NCBI RefSeq assembly: GCF_032854445.1
Contig: NC_088305.1
Location: forward strand, 21,182,955-21,246,954
Length of the DNA: 64,000 bases
Direction: 5' to 3'
Origin: Liolophura sinensis
Lineage: Eukaryota > Mollusca > Polyplacophora > Chitonida > Chitonidae
Below, piece by piece: positions 45,585-57,730 of this stretch. Position 1 is the stretch's first letter. The number at the start of each line of letters is the position of its first letter. Made by a program: the position numbers and the translations under genes. The notes below the pieces were generated by a model, which saw only the letters and a list, made by a program, of their open reading frames with translations, was not told where the DNA came from and did not search any database.

Positions 45585-47020
45585 TACGCCATTCCAGCAT
45601 CAATGAAAAAGGAAGACTCAGACTAGTTTGTTTTGAATCTTTTTTATTGCCCGCCACTCCAGTATCCATGAAAAAGGAAGACTCAGACCAGTTTGTTTTG
45701 AATCTTTTTATTGCCCGCCACTCCAGCATCAATGAAAAAGGAAGACTCAGACCAGTTTGTTTTGAATCTTTTTATTGCCCGCCACTCCAGCATCAATGAA
45801 AAAGGAAGACTCAGACCAGATTGTTTCGAATTTTTTTATTGCCCGCCACTCCAGCATCAGTGAAAAAGGAAGACTCAGACCAGTTTGTTTTGAATCTTTT
45901 TATTTGCCCGCCACCCCAGTATCAGTCAAAAAGGAAGACTCAGACCAGTTTATTTTGAATCTTTTTATTGCCCACCACTCCAGCATCAGTGAAAAGAGAA
46001 GACTCAGACAAGTTTGTTTTGAATCTTTTTATTGCCCACCACTCCAGCATCAATGAAAAAGGAAGACTCAGACAACTTTGTTTTGAATCTTTTTATTGCC
46101 CGCCACTCCAGCATCAATGAAAAAGGAAGACTCAGACCAGTTTGTTTTGAATCTTTTTATTGCCCGCCACCCCAGCATCAGTAAAAAAGGAAGACTCAGA
46201 CCAGTTTGTTTTGAATCTTTTTATTGCCCGCCACTCCAGCATCAATGAAAAAGGAAGACTCAGACCAGTATGTTTTGAATTTTTTTATTGCCCGCCACTC
46301 CAGCATCAGTGAAAAGGGAAGACTCAGACCAGTTTGTTTTGAATCTTTTTATTGCCCGCCACTCCAGCATCAATCAAAAAAGGAAGACTCAGACAACTTT
46401 GTTTTGAATCTTTTTATTGCCCACCACTCCAGCATCAGTGAAAAAGGAAGACTCAGACCAGTTTGTTTTGAATCTTTTTATTGCCCGCCACTCCAGCATC
46501 AGTAAAAAAGGAAGACTCAGACAACTTTGTTTTGAATCTTTTTATTGCCCGCCACTCCAGCATCAATGAAAAAGGAAGACTCAGACCAGTATGTTTTGAA
46601 TTTTTTTATTGCCCGCCACTCCAGCATTAATCAAAAAAGGAAGACTCAGACCAGTATGTTTTGAATCTTTTTATTGCTCGCCACTCAAGTATCAATGAAA
46701 AAGGAAGACTCAGACCAGTTTGTTTTGAATCTTTTTATTGCCCGCCACCCCAGCATCAGTAAAAAAGGAAGACTCAGACAACTTTGTTTTGAATCTTTTT
46801 ATTGCCCACCACTCCAGCATCAGTGAAAAAGGAAGACTCAGACCAGTTTGTTTTGAATCTTTTTATTGCCCGCCACCCCAGCATCAGTAAAAAAGGAAGA
46901 CTCAGACCAGTATGTTTTGAATCTTTTTATTGCTCGCCACTCAAGTATCAATGAAAAAGGAAGACTCAGACCAGTTTGTTTTGAATCTTTTTATTGCCCG
47001 CCACTCCAGCATCAGTGAAG
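45585..47020. repeat. 64-bp tandem array, about 22 units
   Basis: Each unit reads ttgaatctttttattgcccg, ccactccagcatcaatgaaa, then aaggaagactcagaccagtt. Units are highly alike, and variants (atg/ttt, cagt/caat, gacaactttg) are shared between distant units, which implies recent homogenisation. 64 is not divisible by three, so successive units are read in different frames. Confidence 0.97.
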
Positions 47021-47184
47021 AATCATGCCAACTTCTTTAAGCACCGCTTTGAAATTCAAAAAATATCGTATTTGATTTTTTGATTGATGTGCGTTAAGAC
47101 AAGCGTCTTAACCAAGACGTCCATGGCCTGCTATGGAAATTTTAGTCTGCCGATGCAGTATGGAATTGGGAATGTTTAGTAGTG

Positions 47185-47440
47185 TATGTATTTGTATGTA
47201 TTCTTGGGGGTTTCATGTTGTACTTAACAATTTTTAGTCATATGCGTGTGTCGTTTTAATGCGTGTGTACATATATCGTGGCAGGGCGAGTCCATGACGC
47301 CAAAGCATCATGCCGAAAACACCAGACATGACACCCCATCCAGTCACATTATATACCTGGCCAATCAGTTGGTCTTTCCTTGCTCTAAGCTCTCTACGCT
47401 GAGTGGCAAGTGCCATTTGATCCCGTTGGGTTTGATCCTT
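47185..47440 (-). mobile_element. SINE-C2
   Basis: Contains gtacttaacaatttttagtc, gtggcagggcgagtccatga and ccatccagtcacattatata; aligns with 53455-53660. Confidence 0.8.
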
Positions 47441-47846
47441 GGGGCTCCTGACTTCGCGGCCCACTCCCTAACCATTCGTCCACCGAATTTGTGACTTCCA
47501 TCGTGTGTATTACGTACGCTTTTATGAACAGGGAGTGGAAAATATGCATATCAGTTATGTTCCAGCCTACTGTGTGAGGAATGTTGATTGGCTGATTGTC
47601 TAAGATCGCTATATAATCTGACATGGGATTGGACAACTGATCGATATTCATGGTGGTGGGATTCCACAGTCGTTTACCGTCAATATTAGGTATTCTGCAG
47701 AAGTTCGAATATATGCACTGGACAAACTGATCAGAAAAGGTGTGTATCTGTCAGGTGAGGAAGGTGCAGTGATGAGTACATATCTGGCCTAATTGCAGAG
47801 TTACATAATTATGCATTGAAATTTACGGTTCAGTTTATGCTGAAAG

Positions 47847-48099
47847 GTTGGGCCGTGGCCGAGTGATTAGCGTGTTAGTGCAGGATGATAACACAGGAAC
47901 ATCTCAGGACTACGGTTGTTGTGAGTTCAAGTCCAGCTTATGCAGGCTTTCTCTTCAATCATATGTGGAAAGGTCTCGCAGCAACCTTCGGATGGTCATG
48001 GGGTTTTCTACCCGGTTTCCTCCTACCATTATGCTGGCCGCCGTTGTATGAGTTAAATATTCTTCTGTACGGAATAAAACATCAGTCAAATAAATAAAT
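47847..48099 (+). mobile_element. SINE-A, full length
   Basis: gttgggccgtggccgagtga head to AAAT tail. The head differs from the 27187 copy more than the tail does. No clear target duplication. Confidence 0.92.
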
Positions 48100-50159
48100 C
48101 CATGGCTTTGATTTCAAATACATTTTAGTTAGTTTATTTTACCCAGTTTCAGAAGATATGTAGTGTCCACATATGTTTACAATGTTTACGCTTAAATTTT
48201 TAAAAGGAAATTATTTTATACAAATATCGCAATTTATAGTATTAAATACTTTAACAAGTCTACAAATAAATAACATAAAGCATTTCGTATATTAAATTAG
48301 TTCATTAGCACAAACACCAAAATCAACTGCTATTAACATGAAATTATCCGAATCAATGTTTACGCTTAAATTTTAAGTTTGATCGTTAGTGCCAGTCCAC
48401 TGAATAGTCTTTTTATCTTTATTTTGATAACCATTTCTATCATCTGATTTTCTTGTTCAATTTTGTGATCGTGATTATAGTAATTTCTAGCCTAAACCGT
48501 TTAAGATGCGAAAAAGCTGGAATTGCAGTTGTTAATAGCAAAGCAAACACTAAGATGAAGTATATTTCCGATGATGGACCATTAAGCACTCTCCTCAAAA
48601 ACAAATAAACTTTTTTAATTAATTTTTTTAGCTTTTAAAATATCGAATTACAAGTTGGTTTGTTGGGGCCCTGGTGGTATCAGTGACGCCACATCCGCTC
48701 TTTTGTCTTTGAAATAATTTATTCTGTTTGCATGAACAAGTCTCCATTTCTTATTTTACCCTAAAGCCTCAACAAATATGATCACCTACAAAGTACATGC
48801 TTTGATGCATTTAAAAGGTTGCTCTGCTATTTTGGCAGGTTGTTTTAGAATTTCTGTAAAGACTACAAGTCCCCTACGTATTATCAAAAAACTATTTTCA
48901 AATATGTCATTGTTTATTAAAACACCAATCAAATCAAAATCAACTGGTATCTCAAGTTCTGCTTTGCTGGTCGAATTTGTTGGAGATTATTGTATATACT
49001 TTTTTTAGTATTTTGGTGGCTTGTTGTCATGGAAACTTCCATTTGGTTGATAGCTGGTATACAAATGTCCGTCCGTCGGTTCCTCCATACAAATTAACGT
49101 ATTAATCCAATGAATAAATTTACCATACAAACACCCATCACTCATTTATTGTGTTATTCTTTCAGTGTTTCACTAATATTATGACATCACAAATGATGTT
49201 GATGCTGTTTTCAACTAAACGCGAAGCGTGACTGTGCACTGAATTTGTTCCAAATGCGGTGAAAGCCGCGAATTACGTAATCTAACATCTATAATTTGAA
49301 CTAGTTAACCGTGTATTTTATCTGTCATCTGCCTTTCAATTTCCCATTCAACATGATTTTGTAATGATTCTCTTTAATTGTTTGGCCTGCGCTATAACCA
49401 AAATGCCGTCAAATTGCGAAAATCACTGTTATATGTATATGTTGTGTCAGACAACATAAAGACACCATATATAGGTAACATAATCACTTAATATTGGCCT
49501 AGTGTGGATGATCGGGCGATTTGACAGAGAGTGTCGTATATAGCTGTCGAACTTTAGCGAGCAGCTATTGGTTTTTAGCTGGGTAGGAAGCCGAGCATTC
49601 TGGGATCGATATATGCTCACGTTAAAATTTGCGTCATGCTCCGCATAAAAAGCAGTGATTGTTGTTGATTGGTTGAAATTGCGGAGACGACGATATCATG
49701 CCCGTACGTTCTATCTTATTGTGTTAATTATTAACTCTCACCACTGGTTACGGGGCAAGGTGCGTGAATGATTAGAATTCAGGGGTAACCTGCAGTGATG
49801 AGAATAGAAGATAAACTTATACTGCCTGACACAAAAGGTGCTATGATAAATGAGAGATGTTTAATAAGAAATGTGTTAGCATTATCAGTGCCCAGAATAG
49901 ATAACAATCCGCCACTGGGCCGACACGCGCAAGTCTATTGAAATTCACACGCATTCTGGCGGAAGTCGAACTGTTCTCTGACGCAAGTCTGGAGTAGAGA
50001 GCAGAGCATTTCTCCTGTTGCACTTCTCCCACCACCCACCACCCTCCCCATTCGACGTCCACTGCGAAATAACAGAACACAGCTATATAGGCAAAGAGTA
50101 GCATACACCGCCAAACGTCAGAATAACGATTGATTTTCATATAAATGTTAGCAGTTATA
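48100..50159. other. Spacer with repeat R3 copy 2
   Basis: 48570-48750 aligns with 22020-22250. The rest is AT-rich, without a supported gene. Confidence 0.5.
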
Positions 50160-50410
50160 CTGGTGCAAATTTCACTCCGAATCTTTGTTTAAAGAAGCCA
50201 AATTGTGGATTTTCGTGTAATAATTGATTTAAAGGTGCAAATTTCAGACCGAGTCTTGGTTTAAAGACGCCAAACTGGAGTAAATTGAATGCATATCGGT
50301 GTTTACTTTGAGGAGTATGGGGTGTGGTCGGAAAGTACAGTTGCTGACACCTGGGCCGTCGCTGACGCCTGGGCAGTCTCTGACATCTTGACAGTCGCTG
50401 AAACCAGCAC
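50160..50410. repeat. Two short tandem repeats
   Basis: gtgcaaatttca(c/g)(t/a)ccga and gtttaaagaagccaaa occur twice (50162 and 50237 onward, about 75 bases apart). A 21-base unit gctgacgcctgggcagtct occurs about three times at 50341-50405. Confidence 0.8.
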
Positions 50411-50636
50411 TGGTTATAAGGTGGGATCAAACATTGCACCGTGAGGAGATTGTAAGTGTGTTCGAAAATTGCGCTAAAAGTGTGACAAAGTGGATGGTAG
50501 GCTATTTTTTTGTTATAAAAATGTTAAGTTGACAGAACACCATGTTTGCTGTTTGTAGTAATAATATGGCACAAAATTATGTTCCGGTAACATATTTATT
50601 TTACCATTACTCGTTACTCCTAAAGTAATATTTATG

Positions 50637-50907
50637 TATTTATTTATTTAATTATTGGTGTTTTACGCCGTACTCAAGAATATTTCACTTACACGACGGC
50701 GACCAGCATTATGGTGGGTGGAAACCGGGCACAGCCCAGGGGAAATCCACGATCACCCGCAGGTTGTTGACAGACCTTCCCACGTACGGCCGAATAGGAA
50801 GCAAGCGTGGACTGGACTTGAACTCACAGTGTCCGCATTGGTGAGAGGCTTTCGCGTCATTACGCTGGGCTAGCACCGTAACCAACTGAGCCACAGAAGG
50901 CCCCTGC
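50637..50907 (-). mobile_element. SINE-A, full length
   Basis: Tail to head, with the head well kept: gtaaccaactgagccacaga and aggcccc. The tRNA-like promoter boxes are readable on the minus strand. Confidence 0.94.
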
Positions 50908-51863
50908 TTGAATAAACGTACCATACCGAAAATTCAGTTTAGACTAGACACAGCCCAGAACTGCCTACATCTCACACCATTCATCCACAATGTATTCTGT
51001 TGCCCTTTAGAACAAAATTAAACCATAAAATTTTACATTCTCGTTCTAGATTCAAATTATTCTTTGCAAAAAAAAGTCAATAAGAAAGACCTTTTAGAGA
51101 AATTTATCAGTTTTTAATTTTTTACTTACAGATTTATATAAACTAGATTTAAGTCAACACCTTTAAATAGCCTACTATTTACAGAGGATACCGCTGTTGA
51201 GTAGTGCTTCAGAAAGTACGTTGTTCAGTACCCACGAAGCACTTTATTCAGCTCTATGTCTCAAGAATATTAACCTTTGATTTCTTATCCAAGACTTCCC
51301 TGAATTATACATGAGATCTTGAAAGTTATTCGTGGGTGATCTTGCGTGCATTCCTGGCTCAAGCTGTAGGTCTACAAGGAAATACAACCAAAACACGAAT
51401 TAGTACCGATCAAATTACCATTACCAACTCCAATTACCATGTCTACCTTTTAACCATTGACAGACAAAAGACTTTACATTTACATACCAGCGTACAATAA
51501 TTCCTATCTCCAGTTTTTACGTTTATGTACCAGTTATCTAGATGACCATTTGTATCTAAAATTTGTTTAACAACAACAACTTCATCATCACTCGCGGCTG
51601 AACGTGTACCTAATTATTCACTTTAACTCAAAATAACGACTCGAAAAATATACAACCAATACACACGAAACTAAAAACATTTTTGGGCTTATTCTGGAGG
51701 TATACAACCCATCTCCCCGAACTTCAGTCTCAGAGAAGATAGGAGCATATTCTGCCCATTTCCAATACATCCACTACACACTCTAGTCTGGGTGCTACCA
51801 AGCAGAGGGCCCCGAGTAACGTAAAAACCTGAACTAGAACTATGTGTCCTGAAATACGAACTA
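50908..51863. other. No gene seen
   Basis: AT-rich spacer; the frame at 51689-51916 overlaps the start of a SINE-C1 and is not a gene. Confidence 0.45.
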
Positions 51864-52210
51864 GGAATGAGTGAGTGCTTGGGGTTTAACGTCGCACGTA
51901 ACAATTTTTTTGTCATATGACGACGAAGGAATCCTTAGAGTGCATGTAATGTGCCACCTTGTTGCAGGACAGATTTCCACCGCTCTTTTATCTAGTGCTG
52001 CTTCACTGAGACAACTTACCGAAGGTAAGTAAGCTGCTCAGCCAGAGTCATTATATAGACACAGGTCAACCAGCCATTGCATCCCCTTCAGATCGTCAAG
52101 CGAGGAAGTTACAACTCAGGTGTCTTAGGTGTGACTCGACCCAGGATTGACCCTGGATGTACTGCTCCCGAAGCGGACGCTCTACCAACTGTTCTATCGT
52201 GGCCGGTACG
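51864..52210 (-). mobile_element. SINE-C1, full length
   Basis: Starts at the tail side with gaatgagtgagtgcttgggg and ttaacgtcgcacgtaacaat, and ends at the tRNA-like head gaagcggacgctctaccaac. The body includes ccgctcttttatctagtgct, matching 24660-24690 in reverse. Confidence 0.9.
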
Positions 52211-53003
52211 AACTGGGAAAACCCTTCTTCCCTACACATACGAATTCAAAGACAAATTAAAATATTATTTATTGTATAATACAATACAGGTTAGCTAAGG
52301 ATAAGGAGATAGAGACTGGATAAATGTTGTTGGGCAGGCATCTGTACGTGCCTATAAATTGGTTATTGTCCGTGGTTTAAAACATGGGTAAATGCAGCTA
52401 CAATCAAAAGTTGGCCTGTCGAGTCGAGTTTGGGTAATAGGTGATGTGAGTCAAAATTAACTGTCGAGCCGACAAACCCCGTGTTTACAACTCGTTAGTC
52501 TAATTAGGGATGCTGGAGGATGGATTGAGCGGGTTGAGATGTCGACTGCTTGGGAGTGGTCGAAACGATTTCTTCAAACTACGCTAACAAGCTCGCTTTT
52601 ACGTAACCAGCGAAAAACCTGCACCCGGCTGACAAATACCAGATGGAGAATTAAAGAGTGGAGCCGAGGACTACTATATGTCAGCAAGTATACCAGACAG
52701 GCTTGGCATGATCTGGGTACCAACAAATTAGGATGAACTCGTCCCTGAGTAGGTGCCTACGTACAATGACGACAAATGATGCCCTCAGGCTAAGCCAGGT
52801 TTTGCAACCACCCTTGGGTTTTCTGGCTTAGTATAGGATTTTGTGCGTATTAAGAACTCCATGTCCAAATTTCATTAATAACTCCCCAGTTGAGTTAAGG
52901 ATATATCAGTCATAAGTAATAAGGAATATAGTTATACGTTGTAAAAAGCCCAAAATTTGACTTGCCAATATTATAAGGAATTACTGTAAAAAAGAAAAAT
53001 ATA
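52211..53003. other. No gene seen
   Basis: Spacer. The frame at 52539-52736 has no recognised similarity. Confidence 0.45.
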
Positions 53004-53180
53004 ACGCGGCGCAATAACCCTGGAACCTCCCACCAATGCGATCGCTGTAAGTTCAAGTCCAGCCCATGCTTGCTTCCTCTCCGGCCGTACGTGGGAAGGT
53101 CTGCCCGGTTTCCTCCCACTATAATGCTGGCCGTCGAAATATTCTTAAAATACGGCATAAAACACCAATCAAATAAATGT
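53004..53180 (+). mobile_element. SINE-A with internal deletion
   Basis: The head side and tail are present, but the body jumps from ggaaggtctgcc directly to cggtttcctccc. The deleted part, about 45 bases, is bounded by the short direct repeat ctgcc in intact copies. Confidence 0.9.
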
Positions 53181-53421
53181 ATAAATCTACAGCAACAACA
53201 TTTGGAGACTGTGATTGTTTTTCAAAACAAGCCAGCTAAAGTCATGAACTTGTCTTTTGGGGTTGATGACATCGATTACCGGTAACGGATGATGCAAATC
53301 CCACATGTGTGTCAGTATTATCTGTCATTTGCTTTTAACGTGCATGGTATTCACGGCTGAGCATTGAGTACCGTTTACTATCATCTAAGTAGTATTTACT
53401 ATCATTTGAGTACTATCTGCT

Positions 53422-53760
53422 ATCATGAATGAATGAGTGCCTGAGGATTAACGTCAAACTTAACAATTTTTCAGTGATATGACGACGAGAAGTCATTAGG
53501 TGTGTGTACATATACTGTACACACACTTCTTGTGGCAGGGCGAGTCCATGCCGCCAAAGTGCTGGCGCCACTAAAGTATCATGCCGAAGACACCATACAT
53601 GATCACATCCCGTCCAGTCACATTATACTGGCACCGGGCCAACCAGTCATGTTTCCTTGCTCTAAACAGTTAGTGTTGAGCACCAAGCGAGGCAGCAACC
53701 CTTTAACATTTTTAAAGTTTTAGGTATGACCCGACCCGGGTTTGAACCAGCGTCGAGCAG
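53422..53760 (-). mobile_element. SINE-C2, fullest copy
   Basis: Starts gaatgaatgagtgcctgagg, shares the terminal 50 bases with SINE-C1, then has a different body: ggcagggcgagtccatgccg and gtccagtcacattatactgg. It ends gacccgacccgggtttgaac. Confidence 0.85.
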
Positions 53761-56228
53761 CTATCATGAAGGATCATCAGTACATGTATATGGCAAAAAG
53801 CAAAAATCAAGCTAAGAAAAAAAAACACGTTTACGTCAATTACATTATTCTGGTTATAATACGTGAGAAGTTAGGAGAGTTACGCAAACAAGATTTATTT
53901 CTTTATAAAAATTCTTTTTGAAAATTTTTTTAAATAGGCCTTGTAACAAAAATGATGCTCAGTCGTAAGTACAATGACAAGAAATGAGGGTAAGCCTTCA
54001 TGATAAACCCAAGGTAAATCTACAAACTGATGTGAAATATCTGTACCAATGCAAATTGACACCAACAAATTTATCAGAGAAGTCCAAACAACGTTGCTAT
54101 TTCGGACATCTTCCTGTATTACTCTCCCACACACTCCGGCTACCGTGGTGATTCCATGGAACATTACGACGTATGTATAAGTATAAATCCTGATAGAAAT
54201 ATCAATCAATTTAATTTTATATAGTGGTTGAAGTCGCAGGTGGGAAAAGACAGTGTGTGGTAAGGTGAATGCACCTGTGAAGGCCACATTACCTGCTTTT
54301 TACCTTAATTTTGATGAGATTGTTTTTTTCTTCTGCAAATGCATTATTACATTAGTACATAAATTAGTATTTGATCTGCTCTCAGGTGTGTGAGAGATTT
54401 AATTTTTTTTATATTTGATATTTATGACTTGTGTTTATCCAGTTCTTCCAAAAAGTAAAAGTGCCCTTATTGGCCTGTCAAATTAAACGGTATGACTCAG
54501 TTTAGGCCACTAGGCCTTTAAATTACCAATGAGATCCAGTGTTTCAAAACACCTACTACTTCCTTCAGTCTTTGTGGTTTCCCACATAAGCACCACTCTC
54601 GGGCAAAACGAAAGCGCTTGACCGACAGTTGAGGTAGGCTTACATGAAATTCACGCATGACGCACACCTTGTGCTCGATTTGCAGGTGAAACCTGTGCAT
54701 CATATCTCAGTTACTTGCCAGTGATCGGTGGTTTACTTTGAGCACTATACGGCTTCCCTTTCCATATTACTGACGGCTTTCATATGAATGAAAAATTTCC
54801 TGAATACAGCGTTATACACCATGTAAATAAATATAAAAAATACCTTTTAATGCACGTTTCTGTGGTAATGGTAACAAAAGTTCCGTATGTTTACTTTCGC
54901 GGGTAGATTACGTTGGCCTGGTTCACTGACTCTTCTGAGGACATCACGTAAGTCACGTTGTGCTTATTTATTTAATTATTTATTTATTGTTTACCCGCTA
55001 CTCAAGAATATGTTTATTTATGTGATCAGCGATTTCATATAATGTAAATGGACATTTATGATTACGGAAATAACTAGTAACGTTACATGTCTGTTAAAAT
55101 GTTGAAATGGCCCATATAGATAACGATTGAATCCACATCATAGAAAGTTTTTAATTTTGCAGAAAAGAAAACTACGCTTTAGTAACACGTATAGTGATCT
55201 TGGTATGTTGTAACCAGAATCTCATCTCGAATTTACTTTATGTTTAACTTTTTACCTTAAATCTAAGTCATGTTTTCTAGAATCACACCACGCAACCTCC
55301 CACTTCTTTGACAATCCTCCAGTTCTATAGACACTGGTTGCCTCCCTACTAAACCTTTCCGAACCTGTTCCTCCACGTGCAGTCTTAAGCCATTAGCTGT
55401 GATGACACGGTACTGTAACTTTTTGTGACCCAGATATGATGTATTTGCACACACGCCTATTGTTGTCAGGGCGTCACGCTACTGCTCACTTAAGTCTTCA
55501 CTAGCTAAGTGAAAATTTAACACATTATATCTATCTTTAAGTTAGATAAGTTGTTATACTCGTTTCTCTCAATTATTTATTTAGAGGTGTCTAAAACGCC
55601 TTTGCTAGGCAGAACAGCGGTACGGTAATTATCAGTTCGTGAGGAAATGAGAGGCAGTTGGCTGAGCCCAGCCTGGGTCTTTCTGAAATCTTGCTTATGT
55701 TAAAGGGGGAGCTGTATAAAAATGCAGGTGAAAATAACACACCTGCGTCTAGAACCGACTCAAACTAATCACCATAATCCCTTGGTTGATGTGCCAGTCA
55801 GCTAGGGACATCGGAGAAGCCATTGTACCCCTGCTTAATGACGCCTTCACAGTCAACAGTTCTCATATGCCGCCATTGTGATCATCCCTACGTCAGAATA
55901 ACACGGGTTTGACCTCCACTCCTCATGGCCGTCGGAAAATTTACCAGAAACTTCCTTATATAGACAATCGCCATTTTGGAATAAGTACCAGTTATGTTTC
56001 GTCTGGCCAAAACAATCACACATTTATCAGATGTTTTTCACAAATGTGGAACTTTTCCAAAAGTAATACGGACCTAAACTGCCTATACAGCAATTTGTCC
56101 ATTCCTGCCTTTGATGGTGTGTGGGCCCGACTGGTAACGTAACACTCACGCCTGGCATGAAGAATGGTCACGCCAGCTTGGATCCTAGTCAGCACTCCTC
56201 GGAAAAAGCTACCTCATTGTCTTTTAGT
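53761..56228. other. Spacer with one SINE-A tail
   Basis: 54962-55014 resembles a minus-strand SINE-A tail (ATTT repeats, ctactcaagaatatg). No gene is supported elsewhere. Confidence 0.5.
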
Positions 56229-56487
56229 TATTCATTTATTTATTTGTTGTTTAACACCATGCTCAACAATTTTTCATTTACACGATAGCTGTCAGTATTA
56301 CGGGTGAAGGAAACCAGACTGCCCGGAGATAACCGCTGGTCTATCAAAGTTCCTGATGAACTTTCCCACATATGGCGTGAATATATGCATATACCACTCT
56401 GCCGGGTTTCTTCTCACCTGGCAACCGTCGTACATGTAAAATAGTCTTAAGTACGGCGTAAAACGCATATTAAATAAATAAATAAAT
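56229..56487. repeat. SINE-D (-) followed by SINE-A tail (+)
   Basis: 56229-56390 has ttgttgtttaacaccatgct, cagactgcccggagataacc and an aactttcccacatatggcg end. 56394-56487 has ccgggtttcttctcacctgg to gtacggcgtaaaacgcatat and AAAT repeats in the opposite orientation. Confidence 0.75.
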
Positions 56488-57424
56488 TTATATAAATAAA
56501 TAGATATGTGCACAACGTGTTGGTGAAAAAAAGTGTTCTTCAACAAACGTTAGTCAGCTCAAACTGCCACACTAAAGCCGTATGCCTTTGTGAAGAAGCA
56601 CCATGGCATTGTTAATCCATTTGCATCAAGCATTAATTATTTAAGTGTCATTTTATAGACCGATATGTTATTCAACATTGTTGTTTTTTTGGGGTTTTTT
56701 TTTTGATGATCTAACTTAAAATTAAATCAGTTCGTCCAAGCTTTTCGCCTCATAATAATTCTTGTTTTGTGAATAAAAAGTTTCCGTGTTATCTAGTAGT
56801 TTAATGTATTTTAAACATTTTGACTACATTACCATTGTTAGAAACATAATTCGGCCCATCATGTTTTTATATTTGTGTTTTGTTAGTGTATAGTTCTGGT
56901 ATGAACAGGTCTGATCCCCTAGTGGTCATTCAATGGTAAAAATAGCGTTTAGGGGATTTGAACTCTTATAGTGAATGGAGTAAAACACAATAAATTCGTT
57001 CACTCAAATTGTCATGACGCAGATTCTCCTGAATAAAGGTCGTTATCAAGAATAGCTTTCTGTAGAAAGACAGGTTATTTATAAGATGATATTGTCCTTT
57101 TGGACGTCCTTATATTATCAGTTGACGTCATAGTCATTATAAGGCATTGAAGAAACACACGTCTTGTGAATCCTAAAATGTACGTAGATACATGCACCTT
57201 TTAACGAGAATCATTTCCATGATTTGCGGTTCATTGGAAATGTTCAGGAGTGCTAAATATGAGTTACAATGACGCTTTCTACATTATTTCAGTCAAACTA
57301 CGAAGGTGTCTCCGTCTAGCAACCGGCACAAAACCGACATGTATATTATGCAATCATGGCTTCGGTATTATCGGAACCTAATGCCGAAGCCATGTGAACT
57401 ATCACACTGGTTAAATTCACTATA
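56488..57424. other. No gene seen
   Basis: AT-rich spacer without recognised features. Confidence 0.45.
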
Positions 57425-57730
57425 CTGTTGTCATTTATATTATGGATGGAGGAAATCGTGTGACCGGGGCCAGGGGCCCGGGGCCCGGGGCCCGGGGTAA
57501 ACTATCGAGCATTGGCAGTTACGGACGAACATTCTAACGTGTACAGATAAGCATGGGATATAAATGATAGTGCAAACGGTCAAACGTGCGTTCAGTGTGC
57601 GTCTAGCGAGGTCTCAAGAACAGTAAGCCCAGAAAAATCCCCAAATTCCCTGCTCAAGGCCGGATTTGAACCCGTACCTCGATTGAAAGACAAACCTTAA
57701 ACACTAAGCAACGACCCGCTCTCAGCTAAC
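57425..57730 (-). mobile_element. SINE-D piece, GC run and SINE-B head
   Basis: 57425-57530 is SINE-D-like (tggatggaggaaatcgtgtg). It contains a 7-base cggggcc run at 57465-57497. 57600-57730 read in reverse is a SINE-B head with box B cgggttcaaatccggcc. Confidence 0.65.

Noticed and set aside
45560-46505. Frames with repeated KKEDSDQ and EKGRLRPVCFES
   Set aside because: The 64-base period rotates the frame each unit, so the same DNA yields different peptides; a satellite, not a gene.
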